Source: Branchiostoma floridae
Lineage: Eukaryota > Chordata > Leptocardii > Amphioxiformes > Branchiostomatidae
Reading direction: 5' to 3'
DNA: 64,000 nucleotides
NCBI RefSeq assembly: GCF_000003815.2
Contig: NC_049992.1
Coordinates: 19,047,707 to 19,111,706, forward strand
Shown: positions 13,290-22,471 of the stretch, piece after piece
Position numbering within the stretch: the first letter of the stretch is position 1
Layout: the number at the start of each line of letters is the position of its first letter
Notes under the pieces: generated by a model
Told to the model about the DNA's origin: nothing
What the model saw: only the letters and a program-made list of their open reading frames with translations
Databases searched by the model: none
Program-made: the position numbers and the translations under genes

Positions 13290-13515
13290 ACAAGAAGTAT
13301 GGCGATGACACATGGTATCTAAGATACGCATGACGTCATTTTATGACGTCATTTGACGTCATTGATGTTGCTATGGGCAACACATGTCGTAACAAACATT
13401 GTATTTCTGTTATATGCACTTGCTGCTACCTTTTTGTAGCATACCTTAAAGTTTTCTGGGAATACCATTTTAGGGTTCCAGTCAATACAATAGAAATTAT
13501 GACGGCATGAATTGT
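13290..13515 (+). mobile_element. Fragment of the TTAA MITE family
   Basis: ATGACGTCATTTTATGACGTC, then TTGATGTTGCTATGGGCAAC and AGTTTTCTGGGAATACC, align with the right half of copies 2-4. Both termini are missing, so this is a truncated relic. Confidence 0.6.
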
Positions 13516-13544
13516 GAGCACCTGTACACGATTTAAAAAAAAAT

Positions 13545-13960
13545 ACCAGACAAACAACACGTCAGTGTGTGAACGTAGAAAAAGGATCACTTGATAAGTG
13601 CAAAAATTGCTTAGTGACAGAGGGTAGTTCGGTAATAACTATAAGAACGATGTCTACTAAGTAGTACCTCAAGTTTGTTATGGTTGAGAGTTACAACACA
13701 AATTAGCGTGGTGTAAAAGTTACACAAGGATAGAATGTGTTTCACTTTCAGGTTTGTAGGCTTTAAAATAAAGGATGCTGTTTGTGTTTTTGTTGAGGAT
13801 GATGTAAGTTGTATCAGGAGTTTTTCTTATTTGTATCTATTAACTAAATGAAGCATACTGCAGCACATATATTGCTTGTCGCCAGGGGAAGCTTCGTTGC
13901 TAGTCAGAGATAGTATAGATTGTCCATGAAAGAATTAAAAGAGAATGTTCAGTGCTTATG
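13545..13960. repeat. Diverged duplicate of the 10.1-10.6 kb block
   Basis: GTGTGAACGTAGAAAAAGG, then TTGCTTAGTGACAG, TTAGCGTGGTGT and CGCCAGGGGAAGCTTCG appear in the same order as at 10140-10500. This indicates an old tandem duplication with about 3.4 kb spacing. Confidence 0.5.
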
Positions 13961-13961
13961 T

Positions 13962-14006
13962 GTGTTATTGTGTGTGTTTGTGTGTGTGTGTGTGAGTGTG
14001 TGTGTA
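13962..14006. repeat. GT microsatellite
   Basis: Imperfect run of TGTG units with TGAGTG interruptions. Confidence 0.8.
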
Positions 14007-14024
14007 AAAACGTTTTCGAAAAAC

Positions 14025-14134
14025 GTCTGTTGAGAGCCGGTTACCATGGCAACTGAAAAAAGAGGAATTTTTGTCAAACAATTTACAATTGTTGGCAAAT
14101 GAATTTTAGCAAAAGTCACTAAATTTGGTGGCTC
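14025..14134 (-). mobile_element. Left part of an older TTAA MITE, split by copy 3
   Basis: Read on the minus strand, this segment and 15098-15183 together match the 5' end of copies 2 and 3 (CCATGGCAAC, then ACCAAATTTGGTG-type sequence). The break between the two parts falls exactly where copy 3 is inserted with TTAA on each side. Confidence 0.75.
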
Positions 14135-15097
14135 TTAACCCTATTCAGCCTGGGGGGGGGGGGGGGGCCTTTGAAGGCCCGGAGCAACTTCGATGTCCTA
14201 TAACGCCAGAACGGCTTACGCTAGAGCCACCAAATTTGGTGAGTTTTTCTAAAATATTGTTGGCAAAAAATTTACAAAGTTTGACAAATTTTCCATTTTT
14301 TCGTGTTGCCATGGCAACCGTTTGTTGACAGGCTGTTTTGCCAAAAATCACTATTTTGGGTTCTAACAATGTATTTTTCATATTTATTTGTTATATTACT
14401 GCTATTTTGTAACATAAATAAAATCTTATATTATTTAGCATATCTTTCATAATTATATATACATAAATTATGCTAATTTGATGACGTCATCAGCCCAAAA
14501 TCCAAGATGGCGGACCGTATGGCAAGATCAAGAATAACAAGCTAATTATCCCTCAGAATTTGTAACTACCTGGTATTTTTCATCAAAAACCATCTAAATG
14601 AATGAAATTAGTCTATTTCCATTGCCCTTTGTGATTATTTGTTGCAAAAAAAGGATTTTTAAAAATTCAAGGTGGTGGATATAATATGGCGGAGCCCAAC
14701 TCGTATCTTAGATGTGCATGACGTCATTTTGTGGCGTCATTTTGACGTTATCGATGTTGCTATTGGCAACACAAGTCGTAATAAACATTATTATTCTGTT
14801 ATCTGCACTTGTTGTTACATTTTTTTAGCATAACATGAAGTTTTCTGAGAAAAACCCTTTTTTCATGGGTCCGGCCAATATAATCAAATTGATGACGTCA
14901 TAATTACGTCATCTTACGTCAACGTAACGTCAAACGTCAAACACTTGTCAGATATTATGTCGATATTATGTCCTGAAAATTTAGTGGCCCTACGGCACGT
15001 CGTTTTAGAGTTATAGGACTTAGAAATGGAGGGCCTCAAAAGCCCCCCTCCCCCCGGTCCATTGATGACCAAAAAAGCCCGGTCTGAATAGGGTTAA
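14135..15097 (+). mobile_element. TTAA-flanked MITE, copy 3, nested in an older copy
   Basis: The termini are TTAACCCTATTCAGCC and GGTCTGAATAGGGTTAA, 963 bp apart, and the interior is close to copy 2 throughout. The left and right flanks (14025-14134 and 15098-15183) rejoin into one inverted, older copy of the same family once this insert and one TTAA are removed. This supports a TTAA target-site duplication. Confidence 0.88.
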
Positions 15098-15183
15098 GAG
15101 TAAACCGTTCGGGCGTTATGCGACATGTAATTTGACGTGGGCCTCAAAAGCCAGACCCCCCTCGCCCGGTTCGAATAGGGTTA
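15098..15183 (-). mobile_element. Right part of the older TTAA MITE
   Basis: It continues the 14025-14134 segment and ends GGTTCGAATAGGGTTAA, the family terminus, after GGGCCTCAAAAGCC. Confidence 0.75.
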
Positions 15184-15606
15184 AACACTTGATTGGATCA
15201 TACTCCTACGCAGCTGTTAGACTACTACATATTTGATCATAGTGTAGTAACAGACTGTACATATTCTTAAGGTTCCCCAGTATTTACAGAAATGTACTGC
15301 ATGTATCTGTCTTGTCTAACTGTTCAACTACCCAAGTACTGCATGTTAAGTTACACATGTAATTCGTCCAAACACACCAATGTATGTTGTCCCTCCATGT
15401 GCAATAGTACTCGACTGTACAAACTCTAGTCATAGTGGTTGACAAATGTACTGTTGTTGTTGTTTTTAAGAAAAAAGAAAAAAATCCTCCTACGCAGGGA
15501 CATCCAACAGGGAAACCGCCTGTCTGTATGTACGCTGCTCTTTCAACCATCGCCCTTAGTTCCTGACCGCCCTGCTTATAAATATTAATGAGCTCAGTTT
15601 TGTATA

Positions 15607-15685
15607 CATGAATGAATGAATGAATGAATGAATGAATGAATGAATGAATGAATGAATGAATGAATGAATGAATGAATGAATGAAT
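15607..15685. repeat. GAAT microsatellite
   Basis: About 19 nearly perfect tandem TGAA units. Confidence 0.95.
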
Positions 15686-16194
15686 CTTTCTAGATAAACC
15701 TTTAGTTATTACTTTGTAACTTTTGTTGGGTTTATTTTCACAGATATTTTAAAAATCTTAAATTCTTTAACCATTTTTGGAGATCATTCTCGTGGTTATG
15801 GTTTACATTATATGTATCATGGGGCGTATGTACAATTGCCGTTTAAAAAGAATCCCTTGAATGGTGCCAGACGATTTTTGAGAGAAACATCCTGTTAATA
15901 TTGGCATAACATCTTTTTTTATTGTGCACAGAGAACATCTCATCTTATTGGGCGTCACTTTTGACCCGCCTAAAACAAAATTTTTCGACCACATTGTTAA
16001 TCGTACAAATCAACTATTAAAGGGTTCCATACATGCTGAAAATATGAAAATAAAATCAAAAGATGGATGCTTATGAGGAAGAATCCTAAATTTAAAGTAC
16101 ACTATTTCTTTTCATAAGACAATTATTTCCCATCTTCTCTTCAGTTTTGACTTTTCCGGAGGAAGTCATTTATATGATTTAATCAACAGATGTC
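15686..16194. other. Downstream flank of gene B, no gene seen
   Basis: Nothing coding is visible. From about 16140 the sequence (CTTTTCCGGAGGAAGTCA) is duplicated at 22224-22242 downstream of gene C. This marks the left part of the tandem-duplicated unit. Confidence 0.5.
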
Positions 16195-18119
16195 TTACAG
16201 GGAAATCCAGTCATTAGGGGTACAGTACCAATACCCTGTCAGGAGTTGAAACAAAAAATTATCCCCGCACGTTTCAAGTTTCTTGTCATTCTTCTCTCTG
16301 TAGTTGACACAGTCAGGGCAGTCACAGTGGTCAGTCGAGCCACCGCACCAGTTTCCATCGGAGCAACATGGGGTTACACCGCCAGGATCACATTCAGCAG
16401 GGTTACCATCATCTGCAGGGTAACCCTGGCCGCAACGCCAGTCGTCTCGCCACTTCTTAGGAGCTATTGGATGAAGTGTTTATTCCGTCATCATTTCCAA
16501 AATTAGAATTCCACGATCTCATACTTAGAAAATATGAATTGATTGGCCAAAATATATTGACCTTTTTGACTGATGAATCCTAAAGAATATTTGTGATTAA
16601 TAATACAATTATGATCCTTATTCGCAATGAATTATATAACTTCTGTGGTATCCCGTAGTGTCTTGAAATCTTTTACAAGGTGACTATGCTGTCAAAGGCC
16701 TTCTCATAGTCTATGAAGTGTGCATATGCGATCTTAAATAATGAGTTGATTGTTTATGAGTTGATCATCCAATTCTAATTAGTATGAAGTTATTTTTAGC
16801 CTTCGTTTCCTTAGCTAGGCCAGGTTACATCAAGATTTTAGCAAAATAGTCCAGATTAAACCGCCTGAAAACTACAAAAACAATTAATCGGAGCCTAACC
16901 TCTGCCTGGAGAGTTGTCCACGGCAGGCTGACCAATGGCGTAGGTAGTGTCCACTGCATGATGACCGGGGATGAAGGTAGTGTCTTCAACAGAAGTATCG
17001 ATGCTGTAGGTAATGTTCGCAGCAAGCTGACCATGGGTGTAGGTAGAGTCCAAAGCAGGCTGAACAGCGTTGGATGTATTATAAACAGCCTCCATTCTCT
17101 GAAAATAGGAGATATTCTAGCTTTAATATAGGGCTTATACAGTGAACAGAACTGCCGACGAATGTAAATACGTACGGCACTTTTAATTATGTAACATGAT
17201 GTACAATCAACAATGCCTTCCTTAACATGTTTACAAGACACAAAGGCACACACGTAGGCTACATCCCGAAACGGAATGAAGACCATTTCTTACCTTTTGA
17301 GCGTCTCGAACATTGTTGTGGAAATGAATCCAGGTTCCAAAACCAACCGATGCCGCCAACAAGGTTGTTACTATCACGGCAACGCTCAGCCTTCTATAAG
17401 TGCACTCTGGAAATGCATATTATGGAAACGTCAAGGTGTTGGTGTTAATGACCCATGTATATAGCCTACATGTATTACAGATATTCTTGAGAAGAGGGAA
17501 TATAAAAGCCATTTTCCATGTAGCGCGACTCCTGTATGTGTATATACTTTTGTTTGTTGGTACGACATTATTACAAACAGTTACTACTAAAGCTAAAAAA
17601 AACATTGACATTCATTAAACTTAAGTCAAAACTATTACACTTCTTACAAAAAATGATAAAAAATTACTAAACAACAAAAAATGATACACATACATATACA
17701 ACTTTTAATGATATGTTTAACGTATTGAAAGTGATGACCATGAACTAGTTAATGCAAGACCATTGATATATCTGGAATATCCAAAAAGACTTCCAGTGAA
17801 ACATAAAATAAAACCGAAAACGTACCCGGCTAGCTATAAGGAAACAAGTAGAATTGTCAAAAATTGAGAATGAGTTTTTCTAATTGCAATTTAGCATGAA
17901 ATGCCATATATTTGTTCCTTTTTTTATATATTACTGAAATTAAACACAACTATAAAAAAAAAACTTACGACAACGTGCTTGTTGCGGTACGTTTGGCTTA
18001 AGCTTGTACATCGGATTCCTTTTCAGGCCGTCTCCCCTAGAGCTCGGATCTGTAGTCGGGATTTGTCTGTTTGTGTTGACCGTTGGTACGTCGCCTGGTG
18101 TGATGATGTCTTCAGCTAT
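16195..18119 (-). CDS. Gene B: type II membrane protein with hevein-like domain; start codon changed to ATA
   Basis: Minus-strand exons are 18119-17969, 17406-17294, 17098-16900 and 16463-16195. The junctions are GT/AG with the same phases as genes A and C and sum to 732 nt in frame (about 243 aa). The short tail ends KPNVPQQARC, the TM exon is V-A-V-I-V-T-T-L-L rich, and the stalk has four 11-aa repeats of the DTTYxxGQPAV type. The C-terminal exon carries WRDDWRCGQGYPADDGNPAE, then PCCSDGNWCGG and HCDCPDC, a Cys pattern like hevein chitin-binding domains. The codon aligned with gene C's ATG is ATA, and an in-frame stop lies three codons upstream. The gene is therefore either a start-loss pseudogene, starts at the later Met in NPMY, or takes its start from another exon. 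Everything else is intact. Confidence 0.65.
16500..16640. repeat. Fragment of the ATGCAAAT-rich repeat family (left end)
   Basis: TTAGAATTCCACGATCTCATAC matches the terminus found at 2575 and 22733. Only the first part of the element is present. Confidence 0.4.
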
Positions 18120-18539
18120 GTTTATCTATCAACCTGTATGCGTATGACATTTCATAATTCCTAGTTCAAACATGCAGTCGCGATGGATTATGGTCGCTGA
18201 ACTTTTACTTTAACCCCATGTAGACCATAAAGAACGTTCCCAACGACAACGCTGCGCTCTTTCTGCGGAGGTACCCCTCTCTTAAAAATAAAGACTTTTT
18301 GCACGTCACTTGCTTTGATTTCAACGACTTTTCAGTGACCGTCTGTCACCTTCCCCAGTAGAATTCCGACTGGTTTATATTGTACTGCAGCTATAGGCCT
18401 CTCTGTTTACAGAATTCGGTCACAAACGTTAAGTATTTTCATCATTAAAATGGTTGTTTATGCTTTATTCAGTGACGTACTAACCAGATGAAACTACAAA
18501 GTCAAACCACGTATGCCTCTCTATTCTTCTACACATATG

Positions 18540-18625
18540 CATCAGGCGTAAGACATCTGTACTCACAGCAAGGCGTCTGTGGGGGCGACTCGTAGCAGAC
18601 GTCTTCTTCGCCTTGAAATTAGTCT
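18540..18625 (-). other. Possible second 5' exon of gene B
   Basis: The minus strand reads GCT|GTGAGTAC ending an exon-like block at about 18570. The matching position upstream of gene C (about 25528) keeps the same donor. No ORF is evident, so if used it is probably untranslated. Confidence 0.3.
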
Positions 18626-18734
18626 CAGCTGCAAAACAATTCAATATTCAGTTCTCAGCAGAAAGGTGTAAACCGATCACAATCGCTTATAGATATGGCA
18701 GTATTTCAACAAATAATATATGAGGGAAATTATC

Positions 18735-18995
18735 AATAACTAGAGTTCGGCGACCTCATATCTCAACGGAATATTTAGAGCTTTTATAGATGTTATGCAA
18801 ATGAAATGCACATTTACATGATTTATGCATGGTGGTGTTGATCATTGATTACCTTACACATGTAACAAGTACATTTATAAATATAAATCCTATAATTTAT
18901 CATTATGCGATTTTGCCACTTTATACAAATTTATCTATACACCATAGTTGCATTGTGAGATGTGGATAAAATGGCAGGCTCGCTAATGTTTATGC
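18735..18995. repeat. Fragment of the ATGCAAAT-rich repeat family
   Basis: It starts AACTAGAGTTCGGCGACCTC, the terminus shared with the copies at 36.0 and 41.2 kb, and loses similarity after about 250 bp. A matching fragment at about 25678 shows that it predates the B/C duplication. Confidence 0.55.
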
Positions 18996-19099
18996 ATGGT
19001 AACGTCATATGTTTACGCGTTGGTAAAATACATGAGAGCAATCACGGCAAAGTTCATCACCACAGTTTAGCAAACGAATTGGTTTAAGTTCGGCGTGCT

Positions 19100-19335
19100 C
19101 AATCAAGTAAACAATTAGACAGACTATACTCACCACAACTTCTATTGTGGTGACAAAAGCTTTGACTGGACTCCAAGCAAAATGTAGATAAGACTGCGAT
19201 ATTTGTTCCTGGGTAGACAGATTTATTTTGTTTCATTCCCAGTGTCAGTTGACTGAAATGAATTATTCAAGATTCAGGACGAACGATTTCGTGGATGCCA
19301 AACATCGACTGTAGATGCAAAAAAGTTGAGACCTC
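19100..19335 (-). other. First-exon-like module, copy 3 (upstream of gene B)
   Basis: A minus-strand donor TG|GTGAGTATA sits at 19134-19127, preceded by the conserved block with TGGGTAGACAGATTTATTTTG and GAATTATTCAAGATTCAGG. The block is nearly the same at 26.0 kb upstream of gene C, which suggests a shared promoter-proximal untranslated exon. Confidence 0.45.
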
Positions 19336-19639
19336 TTGTTAGCATAAATGGAATTAAGTAAATAGAGTTCTTGTCTTTACATAGATGTACCACATTACCA
19401 GACACATTTAATTGTGTTAAAATAAAAAGTGTACATATGGCGTATACAGACCCCTGTTGTTAACAAATACCTCAATAGATTTTTCCTGGCATTTATGAAT
19501 AAACATTAGACATGTCAGACAATGAAACATCGGGTTCCTGAATCGTTATCATAAAACCGCGTTGCGTAAGTTAAAGTCTAATATCGACGTAACCATTGGG
19601 ATTTTAAACATTGAAGAAAATAAAATTGAAGACGAATAA

Positions 19640-19850
19640 ATCTTTACTTCTGGATACTTTATTTTTTTACAGACGTTTCGGAAGGCATCCGCCTTCCTTC
19701 CTCAGTGAAAAGAAAATGAAGACGATTTTTTATATATATATATATATATTTTTTTTTTTACTTCTGGATACTTTATTTTTATACAGACGTTTCGGAAGGC
19801 ATCCGCCTTCCTTCCTCAGTGAAAAGAAAATGAAGAAAATAGTTTGATGT
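19640..19850. repeat. Two direct copies of a roughly 90-bp unit
   Basis: ACTTCTGGATACTTTATTTT, then CAGACGTTTCGGAAGG and CCTTCCTCAGTGAAAAG, occur at 19640-19729 and again at 19758-19847. They are separated by a short (TA)n/T-run. A third copy is not seen. It looks like a SINE- or MITE-derived unit duplicated in tandem. Confidence 0.8.
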
Positions 19851-19859
19851 TTCTCGAGC

Positions 19860-20468
19860 GTTTCCCAATGTGTCATAATGTACAGGTTTGTTGGTCAGTA
19901 CCTGAACTTGTGAGTTGACCCTTAGTAAGTAGGTAAATGAACAATATTTAATCTCGCAAGCCTTATGTCAAAATGCTTACTTTCATAAAAATTAGTCTCC
20001 TCATACAGTAGAAAAACAAAAGTGCGAAATGTCAAGCCTTTCCTCAGACGTATCACAAGATTGCTTGTCATATTCATGTATCTTTGACTAGCAAAGAAGG
20101 TTGTTGGTGAGCAAGGAGGCTCATCTGTATTTGTAGTAATCATAGCACTATGCTAAACTTTCTTCCAACAAAAATGTATACATACACGCTTTAAAACGCT
20201 CACTGAAATTTAACGTTAGATTTCTTGCATATAGAAACGCTGTCCTCTCTTAGTACATCCACATTGAATCACATGTAAATGAGGTAACAATTGAATTGAG
20301 CGCTTTTAGCCCCTTTGTAACGCTTTTATTTCATAGTTTATATGTCAACACACTATACGTAAATGTATGCAAAGCAAGAGGTCAGAGTTCAACTGTCAAA
20401 CTACTCTAAAAATCGATGAGTTAAATTCTTTGTCGCTTTCTTTGTTTTCAAACATCGGCGCAAACATA

Positions 20469-20531
<63 letters not shown>

Positions 20532-21100
20532 AATACTAGTATATATATCAGAGTTACCACAGCATTACTTCTCATATTCATATATCTTTGGCTAGCAAAA
20601 GAAGGTGGCTATATATAAAATAGTTTCATCTCAGCCGCTTCCTGATGTAAATAGGTTCAGTGGTCAGCATCCGAACCTGTTGGTTGGACATACTTAAGTA
20701 CGGATTCGTGCAATATCTCCCAAGTTCTATATCTAGATTGTACTACCTTCTTTTCCCAAAAACTAATCTGCAGCTGTCTGTAAAAAAAACACGATGGCAA
20801 AACATCGTCGAGCTTTTACAAAATACCAAAGGTCATCTTACTTCAGACAATAACAAACAAAAATTGCTTCTCATATTCATATATCTTTGTCTAGCAAAAG
20901 AATGTGGGTGGCTCTTTTCTTGCAAAGTACACAATAGTTTTAAAGAAATGGCAGTGTGTAAAAGCGACACATTAGTGTCAACTGGAAAAGCGAGCTACGG
21001 AAAGTTGTGACTCTAAAGTTTGCATCTGTTTCTCCACAAAAATAAAAAAATACATCATTTCACATAGGTGAATGTGCAAAAAATTTAATTGACTTAAGTT
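19860..21100. other. Upstream part of the duplicated B unit
   Basis: Blocks at 19850-20160 and 20640-21100 are repeated in diverged form at about 26530-26830 and 27110-27560. This extends the B/C duplication well beyond the exons. There are no further exons. A TA microsatellite at 20467-20527 accounts for the only long plus/minus ORFs here. Confidence 0.6.
20467..20527. repeat. TA microsatellite
   Basis: About 30 uninterrupted TA dinucleotides. Confidence 0.95.
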
Positions 21101-21934
21101 TTTAGCCCCCTTTTAGGGCTAATATTTCAGAGATCATGACAAGACACTATGTATATGCATTTTCAACTTTTGAATTGCTGTAAAAATTGATAAGTTAATA
21201 GGCGTAAGTTACATTGTTGTTAAGACAACATCTCTAAAATTATGTAATATTTGAAATGTATATATAACATGACCATCAAGTCTCTATTCAAAATGCTAGA
21301 CTATTACTTAGAGACTGATTAGACCTATTTTCAAGCACCGCAAACTGTTTTATCATGATTCTATTTCAAATCCCCCTTAGAAATAGCGCGTGTCGGGTAA
21401 AATTGACATGGCTACCTTATTGCACAACTTCAGCTTGTACGGAGTCTTACATACATTTGTGATACTAATAGGAACAGAGGCATGTAGACACAAGTCTCTT
21501 CTTTTTCCAATTCTGAAAGTGTTTCATGGCAAAAAAAATATCAGTATAAAGATAAATGTCAGTCGCAGCCAATCCCTCCCAATGGCATATTATTTTTTAC
21601 GCACGTTCGAAAACGAATGCATCAGACGTAATGTTGACGACTACCGTAACGATTGATACTCTTGGACTGCCACATTTCAAACATCTATATTGGTAATCCC
21701 AGTGTTATGTGCACTTCAGATATTCACGTCGCTCGTGAGAAAGCCTTTTTTACAACATTTTTTATATTGCAATCTTAAGGTACCTAGGGAAACTACTAGA
21801 ACTTGAGATAGACCATAATCTACAAATGGCTCAATCCTAGGATCCTAAACGATGTTGTGTAGTTAGTTTGAAAAACAGTTGTTTATGTCAGTTATCAGTG
21901 ATGATTTCAGTTGGGCGTTCTCATGACTATACAT

Positions 21935-22165
21935 TTAATGGTCAGTGAGTGACATCTATATCTCCCAGTCGTTTTAGCTTTCTCAGGAATAAGACCTTAA
22001 AGACACAACTACAATATTTAGTTCTGGGTCGACAGAGTTCGTGCCTGGCGTTAGATGACTCATGACGTAAACTATTAAGACTCAAGACGAACCATATTGT
22101 GGGTGCCAAACATCGAATGTAGATGCATAAACTTGTGATCGTTTGTAACGTGTAACAATAAATGA
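21935..22165 (-). other. Degraded first-exon-like module, copy 4
   Basis: It shares TAGTTCTGGGTCGACAGAGTT, AAGACTCAAGACGAACCAT and CATCGAATGTAGATGCA with the other copies, but the GTGAGT donor is lost. It lies between genes B and C with no other exons of its own, probably the relic of a deleted gene copy. Confidence 0.4.
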
Positions 22166-22471
22166 AGTACTTGCCTAAACAAATGTGGGCTTTATTATCA
22201 CACAACTACTCATCAGTTTTTACTTTTCCGGAGGACGTCAGTTATATAATTGAATCCGAGTATGCCTTACAGGGTCAATTAGTGGTAGAGTAAACTATAG
22301 ACACGAATTCCCTGTCAATATTGCCCAAAGACTTTTCGTCCCGCATTCTTTTTTCTTGCTCCTCTTCTTTCTGTAGTTCACAAAGCAACAGCGATTTCGA
22401 CAAAACCTCGACGGCCTATCGCCCAGAATAAACTTGGACAAGGACATCTGGCCAATTAGGGGTACAGAAAA

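Noticed and set aside
20367-20618. ORFs of repeated Tyr-Ile on both strands
   Set aside because: They are produced by the TA microsatellite.
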